A stretch of 64,000 bases of DNA from NCBI GenBank assembly GCA_964352625.1, contig CAYGSD010000001.1:1-64000 (forward strand), in the 5' to 3' direction. This DNA is from JAAEPI01 sp964352625. GTDB lineage: Bacteria > Bacteroidota > Bacteroidia > Cytophagales > Cyclobacteriaceae. A program made the position numbers and the translations under genes. A model generated the notes under the pieces. The model made no database searches, had not been told where the DNA came from, and worked only from the letters and a program-made list of their open reading frames with translations. This document shows, one piece after another, positions 17,526 through 25,937 of this stretch (position 1 is the first letter of the stretch; the number at the start of each line of letters is the position of its first letter).

Positions 17526-19310
17526 ATGCGGCACCTAATCTCCCTCCTCCTAACAATTATCACATTGTTCGCTTTCGGTCAGTCCAGCTTGAGTAAGCTG
17601 GATAAACAATTGCAAGAACTTCAAGTAGCAACCAAAACCGTCGGCTTCTCTGTAGCAATAGTAAAGGGAAGCGAAATAATTTATGCCAAAGGATTTGGTT
17701 ATCGGGATTTAAATAAAGATCTCAAAGCGGACGAGAACACCCTCTATGCCATCGGCTCCTCTTCCAAGGCATTTACTGTAGCATTGCTTGGTATCATGGA
17801 GGAAGAGAAGGGACTGAAATTCACCGATAGCCCAAGGAAATACTTACCAAATCTGGAGTTCTACAATGATGAGTTAAACACTGAAGTTACCATATTGGAT
17901 ATGATAAGTCATCGCACGGGTTTGCCACGGCATGACTTCTCCTGGTATCTTTTTCCCTCCGATAGTAAGGACAGCCTAATTGCCAGAGTCAAATACCACG
18001 AGCCTTTCACGGGCATGCGAGAGCAGTGGTATTATAACAATTTCATGTACTTGGCTCAAGGAGTGATCACCGAAAAGCTGACCGGAAAAAGTTGGGAAGA
18101 CAACATCAAGGAACGATTCTTCAAACCATTGGACATGTCCACATCAAATGTGAGCATTGCAGAACTGGAAACGCAGACCAATATTTCTAGAGGATATGCT
18201 TTACAGGATTTCAAGACGAGTAAGGTGATGCCTTACTACAACATTGCGGCCATCAGTCCTGCTGGTAGTATCAATAGCAGTGTAAAAGAAATGGCCAACT
18301 GGGTGAAAATTTGGCTAAACGAAGGAAAGTACAACGACAGACAGGTGTTGCCAGCTTCGTTTGTCAATAAGGCAATCAACCCGTTAATGTTGATGGGCAA
18401 TGGCATTCAGGATGAAAAGTTTCCAGACATGCACCTAAGCAGTTATGGCTATGGCTGGATGATCTCCTCCTACAAAGGTCACTACAGGCTGGAGCATGGT
18501 GGAAATATTGATGGCTTTTCTGCCAATGTATGTTTCTTCCCAACAGATGATATTGGAATCATTGTTCTTACCAACCAGAACGGAAGTGCGCTTCCAAACC
18601 TCGCAAGAAACCTCATCTCGGATGAACTACTAGAGCTTGAAAAAACGGATTGGGTCAGCTATTACAAAGAGCGATTAACAAAGGTCATTGAACAAACTGA
18701 AAAAGCTAAGAAAGACCTTGCATCCAACAAGGTGGCCAATACCAAACCTTCGCACAGTTTAGTGGAGTACACGGGGAAATACAACCATCTCGGCTATGGT
18801 GACTTCACTATAACTTATGATAACGACTCCCTCTGGGCACAGTTCACAAGAAGAAAAACGTACCTCTCCCATACACACTACGACATTTTCAAACCATATT
18901 TTGTAGAGGAGAAAAAGGTGGATACCACCTCTAACCTCGGCATCAACTTCAACTTCAAAACCAATGATATCGGTGACATTGCGTCAGTGGATATAAAGCT
19001 CGAACCAACACTGGAACCGATTTCTTTTAACAGAACTCCTAGCGCAGTGAGCGTAGGTACAGAGAAGCTTGAAAGCTATGTTGGCGTATACGTCTTGGGA
19101 GGTGCTGAATTGAAAGTTTCACTAAAAGGTGACAATCTGATGCTCTTCGTTCCCGGCCAACCCGAGTATACTATGATAGCCACCAAAGAAAGTGAATTTG
19201 CAATTAAAGGTCTAGATGGCTACAAAGCACGATTCGACAACAAGGACGGCAAATTGAACCTGATACTCCTCCAGCCTAATGGCACATTCACTGCCACCAA
19301 AAAAGACTAA
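17526..19310 (+). CDS. Secreted serine hydrolase of the class C beta-lactamase family
   Basis: This 594-residue protein has a signal peptide (residues 1-18, then Q-S-S). The beta-lactamase/PBP fold shows S-x-x-K at Ser78-Lys81 (G-S-S-S-K-A-F), a Y-x-N motif in W-Y-Y-N-N-F and H-G-G in L-E-H-G-G-N-I-D-G. A C-terminal beta domain of about 200 residues, of the DUF3471 type, follows. Such enzymes are usually D-amino-peptidases, esterases or D-stereospecific peptidases rather than drug-resistance enzymes. The next gene resembles D-amino-acid oxidase, so joint use of D-amino acids from peptidoglycan is a tempting inference. Confidence 0.9.
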   Translation: MRHLISLLLTIITLFAFGQSSLSKLDKQLQELQVATKTVGFSVAIVKGSEIIYAKGFGYRDLNKDLKADENTLYAIGSSSKAFTVALLGIMEEEKGLKFTDSPRKYLPNLEFYNDELNTEVTILDMISHRTGLPRHDFSWYLFPSDSKDSLIARVKYHEPFTGMREQWYYNNFMYLAQGVITEKLTGKSWEDNIKERFFKPLDMSTSNVSIAELETQTNISRGYALQDFKTSKVMPYYNIAAISPAGSINSSVKEMANWVKIWLNEGKYNDRQVLPASFVNKAINPLMLMGNGIQDEKFPDMHLSSYGYGWMISSYKGHYRLEHGGNIDGFSANVCFFPTDDIGIIVLTNQNGSALPNLARNLISDELLELEKTDWVSYYKERLTKVIEQTEKAKKDLASNKVANTKPSHSLVEYTGKYNHLGYGDFTITYDNDSLWAQFTRRKTYLSHTHYDIFKPYFVEEKKVDTTSNLGINFNFKTNDIGDIASVDIKLEPTLEPISFNRTPSAVSVGTEKLESYVGVYVLGGAELKVSLKGDNLMLFVPGQPEYTMIATKESEFAIKGLDGYKARFDNKDGKLNLILLQPNGTFTATKKD

Positions 19311-19320
19311 TGTCACCGGG

Positions 19321-20256
19321 GTGCGATCCGTTACAGTCATTGGTTCAGGCATAATCGGATTGACCACTGCAAGTTCATTGCAGGAAGTTGGTTTTCATGT
19401 AAGGCTTATTTCAAAGGATAGATTTGACCAAACCTTGTCTCATAAAGTTGGAGCCATTTGGTTTCCATTTGAAGTACATCCAAAGGAAAAAACCAATGTA
19501 TGGGCCACATTGGCATATAATAAATACGAACAGCAAGTAGGTCTTGCGGAGGGTCTTTCATTTATACCATTTCTCACTTCTTACACTCCAGAAAGTAACA
19601 CTGAATGGACAGGTCTGCTACCCAAGGGAACCGTTCGTAAGGCTCAAAAAGCTGAACTACCCCAAGGGATTGAAAGAGCCCATATCACTAAAGTTCCGCT
19701 TGCAGAACCTCACTACTACATGGCTTACCTATTTGAAAAATACCTGTCAAATGGTGGCTCTTTTGAACTTGGCGAAATTTCAAGTTTGAAGCAAATGAGT
19801 GAACTTGATGAAATAGTTCTCAATTGCACGGGTTTGGGAGCAAAGCAGCTTTGCAACGATGAAGACCTCCATCCTATGCGAGGACAGATACTAAGATGCA
19901 AAAAAATGAATGTGCTTTCTTTCGCTGAGTCCACAAAAAGAGGAGGACTTAGCTACATTATTGACCGAAGCGAAGACGCCATAGTAGGCGGAACTGATTA
20001 TGAAAATGATTGGAATGAAGATGCTGAATTGGCGGATACTTATTTGATTTTGAACCGATTAAAAGAAACTGGAATTCAGCAATCTCCAGAAATACTGGAA
20101 GTCATGGTTGGCTTACGTCCACGGAGGAGTAGCGTTCGTTTTGAGTTTGATTCTATCTACAAAAATATCTTTCATAATTACGGTCATGGTGGTGCGGGTT
20201 TTACAATTGGGTGGAGTTGTGCGATAGAGCTGATAGAACTACTCTCTAATAATTGA
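19321..20256 (+). CDS. D-amino-acid-oxidase-like FAD-dependent oxidoreductase
   Basis: From the GTG at 19321 the protein has 311 residues and starts M-R-S-V-T-V-I-G-S-G-I-I-G-L, the FAD-binding Rossmann motif placed as in homologues. The ATG at 19279 would add 14 residues and overlap the previous gene by 32 bases; I prefer GTG. The segment L-S-H-K-V-G-A-I-W-F-P-F, the G-L-R-P-R-R-S region and the C-terminal N-Y-G-H-G-G-A-G-F-T-I-G-W are characteristic of D-amino-acid oxidases, which turn D-amino acids into keto acids with H2O2. Glycine-oxidase-type activity is possible. It is coupled to the preceding serine hydrolase gene. Confidence 0.85.
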   Translation: MRSVTVIGSGIIGLTTASSLQEVGFHVRLISKDRFDQTLSHKVGAIWFPFEVHPKEKTNVWATLAYNKYEQQVGLAEGLSFIPFLTSYTPESNTEWTGLLPKGTVRKAQKAELPQGIERAHITKVPLAEPHYYMAYLFEKYLSNGGSFELGEISSLKQMSELDEIVLNCTGLGAKQLCNDEDLHPMRGQILRCKKMNVLSFAESTKRGGLSYIIDRSEDAIVGGTDYENDWNEDAELADTYLILNRLKETGIQQSPEILEVMVGLRPRRSSVRFEFDSIYKNIFHNYGHGGAGFTIGWSCAIELIELLSNN

Positions 20257-20321
20257 CGTAGACTCATCCGGTCGGTTCCTTTTTAGTAATGAAGCTATAA
20301 TTCTCCCGAGAACATTCAAAT

Positions 20322-21266
20322 ATGAACAAACAAGTCTGGCTACTTTTTAGCATTTTCTTCATCGCATCCTGCGCATCGGAAAATCCAATCTTGATTAATC
20401 AAGATGCGTTTCCACAAGACAAGGAAACGTATCAAAAACGAATTGTTGCACAGCTCTCAGGTGCTACCCAACTGGCGGATGGAAGTCTTCTTGGAGCGCG
20501 TTGGTCTGAAGAAGAGAGAAAAAAATCAGCTTCATACCTTAAGAATCTCCTGCTCACCGTAGGCATTGATCCCATAGAACATCATTACAGGTCGCCCAAT
20601 CTCAACCCCGCAATTGACCTGATTTTGGAACCATTCAAAGGCACAAACATCTATGGCATACTTCCTTCCACTTCGAAGAGTAAAGAATATGTGATCTTAG
20701 GTGCCCATTACGACTCTGGGAAACGAAATGCTCCCGGCGCAATCGACAATGCAACTGGCATTGCTTTGATCTATAGTGTGGTGAAGGAGCTTGCTGCGCA
20801 AAAGGAGCGCTCAAAAAATAGTGTGATTGTTTTCTTTGATCAGGAGGAAGAAGAGCTGATAGGCAGCAAGGCTTTTGCCCAGTTACTACTTGAAATGGAG
20901 TGGAAAATACACTCTGTCCATTGTTTCGATATGGTAGGTTGGGATGAAGACAAAGACTTAGCCATGGAGACGTTTTCGGGCTCAGAATCCTTGTCAAATC
21001 TCTATAACAAGGTAGCGATGAAACAAAAAAAGTCGCTGAAGCAAATCATGATCAATCCCGAAGGTCATACTAAAAACTCTACAGACTTTGATTCATTCGT
21101 TCGAGCAGGATACCCAACGATTGGTGCAGGAGAGTGCTATTATCACCGAGACTCCACACCGTTTAAGGATACACCCGCTGACACGTACGAAACCGTAGAT
21201 TTCGATTACTTACTTTCCTGCACTGAAATCATTGAAGAAATCATAAAGGAAATTGTGCTACCATGA
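20322..21266 (+). CDS. M28-family metallopeptidase, lipoprotein
   Basis: This 314-residue protein has a lipoprotein signal (S-I-F-F-I-A-S-C-A-S), so it is membrane anchored. The di-zinc site of M28 aminopeptidases is visible: G-A-H-Y-D-S, then A-I-D-N-A-T-G, F-D-Q-E-E-E-E-L-I-G-S with the catalytic Glu, D-M-V-G-W-D, and a late His in C-Y-Y-H-R-D. It probably removes N-terminal residues from peptides; a glutaminyl-cyclase-like member cannot be excluded. The stop overlaps the ATG of the next gene by four bases (ATGA), implying translational coupling. Confidence 0.9.
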   Translation: MNKQVWLLFSIFFIASCASENPILINQDAFPQDKETYQKRIVAQLSGATQLADGSLLGARWSEEERKKSASYLKNLLLTVGIDPIEHHYRSPNLNPAIDLILEPFKGTNIYGILPSTSKSKEYVILGAHYDSGKRNAPGAIDNATGIALIYSVVKELAAQKERSKNSVIVFFDQEEEELIGSKAFAQLLLEMEWKIHSVHCFDMVGWDEDKDLAMETFSGSESLSNLYNKVAMKQKKSLKQIMINPEGHTKNSTDFDSFVRAGYPTIGAGECYYHRDSTPFKDTPADTYETVDFDYLLSCTEIIEEIIKEIVLP

Positions 21267-21670
21267 AAGACCATCAAAACGAACTGCTGGGTCAGTTGAA
21301 GACCTACTGGCCATATGGAGCTTTCATTTTGCTGACATTGGGCTTTTTCCTAATCAAGGGAATCTCATACGCCTTCATTGGAAGTTACGTACCATTACTC
21401 GTTATAATAGCCATTTTATTAATGATCGGAATAGGGTTCTCGAAATCCAAAAAGGCTTTTTTTATAGTTATTGGCTTTTGGAGTATTCTCATCATTCTAT
21501 GGGCTTTAGTAAGATTACTTCTCAGTATGGTTAACCTGTTCGTAAAACCCATCCCTGAAAGCCATGTGAATGAACAATTAGGCATTGTAGGGATAATATT
21601 GAGCGCCACTTTTCTGTTTGCCGGATTCTATTTGTGGAGATTCAGGAGGGTACTAAGAGACGGGCATTAG
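21263..21670 (+). CDS. Small polytopic membrane protein, unknown function
   Basis: This 135-residue protein is not recognised. It has four hydrophobic segments (about residues 18-34, 39-56, 62-88 and 104-124) and charged ends, so it is an integral membrane protein. The ATG overlaps the stop of the M28 peptidase by four bases, so both are made from one message; a role in anchoring or supporting that peptidase is only a guess. Confidence 0.72.
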   Translation: MKDHQNELLGQLKTYWPYGAFILLTLGFFLIKGISYAFIGSYVPLLVIIAILLMIGIGFSKSKKAFFIVIGFWSILIILWALVRLLLSMVNLFVKPIPESHVNEQLGIVGIILSATFLFAGFYLWRFRRVLRDGH

Positions 21671-21790
21671 AGTTTGCAGATATCAGTCTATCCGCATGAT
21701 AAGATGACGATTTAAATAGTATCTTGGTAGTAAGAGAATTAACCAGCCTCTTGCAACGGACCACTTCTTTCCAAAGATTATATGATTTCT

Positions 21791-21819
21791 TTGAATAATT
21801 AATTTTTATATTAATATTG
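21791..21819 (+). promoter_or_regulatory. Bacteroidota-type promoter of the orphan gene at 21848
   Basis: TTG at 21791-21793 is separated by 18 bases from TAATATTG at 21812-21819. That is close to the TTTG-N17-23-TAnnTTTG arrangement of Bacteroidota sigma factor promoters. It lies in AT-rich DNA 28 bases before the proposed TTG start codon. Confidence 0.5.
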
Positions 21820-21847
21820 TCCTATAACCTGCTAAAGACAAAACGTA

Positions 21848-22288
21848 TTGAATTCGCGATTAATCGTAGAGCACCTGCATAATAAATATATCGGGGAAAA
21901 GTGGATGCTTTCACCTAGAGAGATTTGGAGTAGACATGATAGTTTAAACTCAGCAGACAGGAAGTTTCAAATCGGACCTGTTGAAGACAAGCTAGCCACC
22001 ACCGGTTACAATCTCTGGTTTGGACTCAAAAGCGGGATCATTTTTGATAGACATGAGTTTCTCCTGGTTGGAGACGCTATGGATGATTTTCATTTCAGCT
22101 ACGATATTCAATCCAGCGTGAAAAATTACTTGCTCGGGTTTGAAGGATACACGCTTCATTATTTGAATGGGGAAGTCAAGAAAAAAATGACTCTGTCCTT
22201 TCAAGAAGTGGCCTTTTTCAAAGAATTCATTGAAGGGTGTGAGCAATTAACTAGCCTTTGGGACTGGGAAGAGGTGTCTGATTTGTAA
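21848..22288 (+). CDS. Hypothetical protein, TTG start
   Basis: This 146-residue soluble protein is not recognised. It has no signal peptide or membrane segment and is acidic and rich in aromatic residues (W-F-G-L-K-S-G-I-I-F-D-R-H-E-F, later L-T-S-L-W-D-W-E-E). Start choice: TTG at 21848 gives the full frame; the first ATG in frame is at codon 20. A promoter-like TTG-N18-TAATATTG pair ends 28 bases upstream, which supports expression and the earlier start. It is flanked by two roughly 180-base gene-free stretches in which I see nothing else. Confidence 0.6.
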   Translation: MNSRLIVEHLHNKYIGEKWMLSPREIWSRHDSLNSADRKFQIGPVEDKLATTGYNLWFGLKSGIIFDRHEFLLVGDAMDDFHFSYDIQSSVKNYLLGFEGYTLHYLNGEVKKKMTLSFQEVAFFKEFIEGCEQLTSLWDWEEVSDL

Positions 22289-22467
22289 AGCGCCTCTGCA
22301 GCGCCTGAGCGGGACCTGAATGTAATCCCTTATACTCCCTAGATTTTTTACCTCATCGTATAACCTACCGTTTTATATGTCACTCCCTATAATGGCAATA
22401 AATTAGTCAAAACCTGATGTGCCTTTTCTAACCATGCATAACTTTAAAGAGTACCAAAGTCTACATC

Positions 22468-23355
22468 ATGAAAAACCTCAGTAAAAAAGACATCCCTCAA
22501 GCCGTTTTCAAACTATACGATGACTATGCTCATAATAAACTAGAGCGCAGGGAATTCATGGAGAAATTATCAACCTATGCCGTTGGTGGCATCACAGTCT
22601 CCATGCTCATGAGTTTTATGATGCCCAATTACGAGGATAACATTCAAGTACCCAAAGACGCACAAGATCTAAACACCGAAGATATTTTTTATGATTCCCC
22701 TAAAGGTGGAGGAAAAATCAAAGCTCAACTCTCTCGTCCCGCAAAAGCCGGTGGCAAGCTACCCGGGATCGTAGTTGTTCATGAAAACAGGGGACTTAAT
22801 CCGTACATTGCTGATGTTGGTAGGCGTGCCGCACAAGCAGGTTTTATTTCAATGGCTCCAGATGCCCTCACACCGCTTGGTGGCTATCCGGGCAATGATG
22901 ACGATGGACGAGCACTCCAGCGCAAAAGAGACCGAGACGAAATGATGGAAGATTTCATAGCTGCTTTTAACTATCTAGCGAAACATGAAGAATGTGATGG
23001 CAATGTGGGTGTCGTTGGATTTTGTTTTGGAGGCTGGATCTGCAACATGATGGCGGTGAAAGTTCCTACACTAAAAGCTTCAGTCCCATTCTACGGTGGC
23101 CAACCACCGTTGGAACTGGTTCCCGACATAAATGCAGCTTTACAGATTCACCTTGGCGAATTAGACGAACGAGTGAATGCTGGCTGGCCTGCCTATGAAG
23201 AAGAACTAAAAAAACAAAGGAAAACTTACGAGGCTTTCATATATCCTGACGCCAACCATGGCTTCCACAATGACACCACACCTCGCTATGACGAGGATGC
23301 TGCAAAGCTTGCCTGGGAAAGAACGATTGAATTTTTCAGGAATAAATTAGTCTAA
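22468..23355 (+). CDS. YghX-like dienelactone hydrolase family protein
   Basis: This 295-residue alpha/beta hydrolase has the dienelactone-hydrolase nucleophile Cys186 in G-F-C-F-G-G, an H-E-N-R-G oxyanion segment and the catalytic His in N-H-G-F-H-N-D. The N-terminal 60 residues (I-P-Q-A-V-F-K-L-Y-D-D-Y-A-H, then R-R-E-F-M followed by a hydrophobic stretch) match the extra N-terminal part of E. coli YghX-type members and look like a Tat-type signal or anchor. The hydrolase may therefore work outside the cytosol. The natural substrate is unknown. It stands as a single gene. Confidence 0.88.
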   Translation: MKNLSKKDIPQAVFKLYDDYAHNKLERREFMEKLSTYAVGGITVSMLMSFMMPNYEDNIQVPKDAQDLNTEDIFYDSPKGGGKIKAQLSRPAKAGGKLPGIVVVHENRGLNPYIADVGRRAAQAGFISMAPDALTPLGGYPGNDDDGRALQRKRDRDEMMEDFIAAFNYLAKHEECDGNVGVVGFCFGGWICNMMAVKVPTLKASVPFYGGQPPLELVPDINAALQIHLGELDERVNAGWPAYEEELKKQRKTYEAFIYPDANHGFHNDTTPRYDEDAAKLAWERTIEFFRNKLV

Positions 23356-23459
23356 CAGAATGGTTTGTTTACGATAAGCCTTTGATTATTAAGCGATAAG
23401 GTTCTTGACTATTTGTTCAAACTTTGTTAAGTTAGATGTTCACACAAAACTTATCTATC

Positions 23460-24185
23460 ATGAATGCCAAATACCTAATCCCTATTTTGGTAGTTCTGCT
23501 CTGTGGCTTTACTACCAAAAACCTGTCAAGTGGTGCGGGCAATGAAACCCTAATCGAAATGATCGAAACTACTGAATCCGTACCCGTTTATCTAATGCCA
23601 GGTGCACTTTCAGTTCGAAAACCTACCACAACCGGACTACTCCCAGCAAGTTGCAACGCAATTAGCATTGCGGATGAAGAGCTAGGCAATAGTTATGATG
23701 GGGTTCTGCAAACAGTCGTGAATGAGTTAAACAAAACATTCGGTACTGATAAATTCACTGCTGGTGATCTCGCTACGATCCCAACCAAAACAGTCACTGT
23801 AATGGGCAATACAGGTGTAATTCAAGATTGGTCGAACTCTTCTGATAAAATCATCGTGTTGCTTTCCATAACTGGCACGTACACATTTTTTCCTGGTGAT
23901 GGTGTGGTAAAAACCACATATACTGTCGCTGGTAACGCAAAATTTGCAGAAATAACCAATGCCCAGCAGCCCTTAAAATACGTGAATGCATTCGGCTCAG
24001 GATTTGGCGCCTCTTCAGATTTTGAAATTGAAGGAGACTGCTATAGTGAAATGTCCGAGTACAAGGAGAAAGTCGACCCAAACAGTCTGGTGGAAGATCT
24101 GAGCGGTCAAGTTTCTGGTGCCTTCACCAGATTCTATGAAAAAGAGAAAAAGAAATACGACAAAGCGATGAAGAAAAAGAAATAA
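23460..24185 (+). CDS. Secreted protein of unknown function with Lys-rich tail
   Basis: The protein has 241 residues from the ATG at 23460; an ATG eight codons upstream is also in frame but would precede the signal peptide. The signal is Y-L-I-P-I-L-V-V-L-L-C-G-F. The mature part is beta-rich with many Thr and Gly. The last 20 or so residues are strongly basic (K-E-K-K-K-Y-D-K-A-M-K-K-K-K), which could contact membranes or nucleic acid. I recognise no family. A strong terminator follows directly, so it is a single-gene unit. Confidence 0.7.
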   Translation: MNAKYLIPILVVLLCGFTTKNLSSGAGNETLIEMIETTESVPVYLMPGALSVRKPTTTGLLPASCNAISIADEELGNSYDGVLQTVVNELNKTFGTDKFTAGDLATIPTKTVTVMGNTGVIQDWSNSSDKIIVLLSITGTYTFFPGDGVVKTTYTVAGNAKFAEITNAQQPLKYVNAFGSGFGASSDFEIEGDCYSEMSEYKEKVDPNSLVEDLSGQVSGAFTRFYEKEKKKYDKAMKKKK

Positions 24186-24217
24186 AAAAAGGCCCGACCA
24201 TGTCGGGCCTTTTTTTT
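24184..24217 (+). terminator. Rho-independent terminator after the Lys-rich secreted protein gene
   Basis: GGCCCGAC at 24191-24198 pairs perfectly with GTCGGGCC at 24202-24209 over a three-base loop, with A-run before and T-run after. It begins at the stop codon of the gene. Confidence 0.92.
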
Positions 24218-24255
24218 GTTTAATGCCTTGGGCACACGGGAAGAACAAAAAGCCC

Positions 24256-24263
24256 TAACTTCG
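24256..24263 (+). promoter_or_regulatory. Candidate -7 promoter element of the SulP gene
   Basis: TAACTTCG followed by CCAC is one mismatch from TAnnTTTG and ends 24 bases before the ATG at 24288. Confidence 0.35.
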
Positions 24264-24287
24264 CCACTTTTTTCATAGAAAGGCATC

Positions 24288-25901
24288 ATGAAACAACTCT
24301 TCAGAAACTTTACATTCAATCCCAAAAATGATATTCTCTCAGGCCTGACTGTGGCACTCGCCTTGGTTCCTGAAGCCGTGGCATTTGCTTTTGTTGCAGG
24401 CATTGATCCGCTCGTAGGATTGTATGGCGCTTTCATGATGGGCCTTGTTACCTCGCTATTCGGTGGAAGGCCTGGTATGATTTCGGGGGCTACTGGGGCC
24501 ATGGCCGTGGTGATGGTTCACTTGATTCAGCAAGGAAATATTGTTGGGACTGGCCTAGATCAGCCCATCGAAAATCTTGGTCTTCAATGGTTATTCATCA
24601 CACTACTATTCGTGGGTGGAATCCAAGCTCTTGCTGGGGTTTTTAGGTTGGGGAAATTCGTACGACTCATTCCTCACTCGGTGATGATGGGGTTCGTAAA
24701 TGGTTTGGCCATTGTCATCTTCCTTTCCCAACTGGGAATGTTCAAGCGTACAGTCAACGGAAGCGCAGAATGGCTGTCAGGAAACGAACTTTACATGATG
24801 CTTGGTCTGGTCGGGCTCACCATGGCCATCATGTTCCTCCTTCCAAAATTGACAAAGAAATTGCCGGCAGCACTCATAGGGATAATAGTAGTAGCGGCTA
24901 TTACCATATTCGGTGGGCTAAATGTGAGTACCGTGGGTTCATTCATAGTGGATGGCGGAGGTTCGGGACTCGAGGGTTCACTCCCATCCTTTCAGTCGGG
25001 CATCTTTGATGTGTTCCATACCCTCGAAGGTCATTGGGGGTTGATTCTTTCTACCGCATTCCTATTGGCAGCTGTTGGTTTGATCGAATCGCTTATGACA
25101 TTGAATCTGATTGATGAAATGACCGAGACTCGTGGTAGCGGAAACAGAGAGTGCTTGGCTCAAGGAGGCGCAAATATCCTAAACGGTCTTTTCGGTGGAA
25201 TGGGCGGATGCGCCATGATCGGTCAGTCCATCATCAATGTGAATTCTGGAGGACGAGGAAGGCTATCAGGAATAGTAGCTTCCATGGCACTTCTGTGTTT
25301 TATCCTTTTTGGAGCTCCGCTTATTGAACAAATTCCTATCGCCGCGCTAGTTGGAGTGATGTTCATGGTGGTAATTGGCACGTTCGCTTGGAGTAGTTTC
25401 AGAATTCTAAATAAGATTCCGAAATCAGATGCCTTCGTTTTGATTACGGTCTCGGCCATCACTGTATGGCAAGATTTGGCCATTGCAGTAATCACTGGTG
25501 TCATTATGTCGGCACTTGTTTTTGCTTGGAAAAATGCAACAATGATTCGGGCGAGAAAGCATCTTAAAGAAGACGGCACTAAAGTCTATGAAATCTGGGG
25601 TCCACTTTTCTTTGGGTCAGTTCAGGCTTTCAATGCAAAATTCGATGCGAGTGAAGACCCTGAAAACGTAGAGATTGACTTCATAGAATCACGCGTTTCT
25701 GACCACTCTGGAATAGAAGCCATATTCAATTTAGCAATCAAGTATCAGGAACTTGGCAAGCATTTGAAGCTAACTCATCTGAGCCCCGAATGTCAAACAC
25801 TGCTATTGAAAGCAAGTCCGGTCTTTGAAGGAATTATTGAGAGCTCAATCGATGATCCGAGGTATCATGTAGTCACGGATCTGATGGATAAGGAAGTTTG
25901 A
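24288..25901 (+). CDS. SulP-family inorganic anion transporter with STAS domain
   Basis: This 537-residue membrane protein has the SulP transport core: L-T-V-A-L-A-L-V-P-E-A-V-A-F-A near the start of the first segments, and G-L-Y-G-A-F and I-S-G-A-T-G-A-M in the next. About ten further hydrophobic segments run to residue 420, followed by a cytosolic STAS domain (about 430-537). The family moves sulfate, bicarbonate or other anions, often with Na+ or H+. The A-L-V-P-E-A beginning and the truncated STAS resemble bicarbonate- or sulfate-type bacterial members; the substrate is not decided by sequence alone. Confidence 0.92.
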   Translation: MKQLFRNFTFNPKNDILSGLTVALALVPEAVAFAFVAGIDPLVGLYGAFMMGLVTSLFGGRPGMISGATGAMAVVMVHLIQQGNIVGTGLDQPIENLGLQWLFITLLFVGGIQALAGVFRLGKFVRLIPHSVMMGFVNGLAIVIFLSQLGMFKRTVNGSAEWLSGNELYMMLGLVGLTMAIMFLLPKLTKKLPAALIGIIVVAAITIFGGLNVSTVGSFIVDGGGSGLEGSLPSFQSGIFDVFHTLEGHWGLILSTAFLLAAVGLIESLMTLNLIDEMTETRGSGNRECLAQGGANILNGLFGGMGGCAMIGQSIINVNSGGRGRLSGIVASMALLCFILFGAPLIEQIPIAALVGVMFMVVIGTFAWSSFRILNKIPKSDAFVLITVSAITVWQDLAIAVITGVIMSALVFAWKNATMIRARKHLKEDGTKVYEIWGPLFFGSVQAFNAKFDASEDPENVEIDFIESRVSDHSGIEAIFNLAIKYQELGKHLKLTHLSPECQTLLLKASPVFEGIIESSIDDPRYHVVTDLMDKEV

Positions 25902-25922
25902 TTCTTGCCAACAATTAAGGCG

Positions 25923-25930
25923 TAACTTGC
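25923..25930 (+). promoter_or_regulatory. Candidate -7 element just before the DEAD-box gene
   Basis: TAACTTGC followed by GCCAC resembles the recurrent TAACTTCGCCAC box of this window with one base missing. It ends seven bases before the ATG, so the message would be almost leaderless. Confidence 0.3.
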
Positions 25931-25937
25931 GCCACTT

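Noticed and set aside
22289..22310. GC-rich short palindrome (GCGCC, CTGCAG, GGCGC-like) after the orphan gene
   Set aside because: The pairing is short and not followed by a T-run; too weak to call a terminator.
24134..24502. Antisense frame across the 24.2 kb terminator and SulP start
   Set aside because: It reads through a strong terminator and is low-complexity Phe/Ser, the complement of Lys-rich coding sequence.
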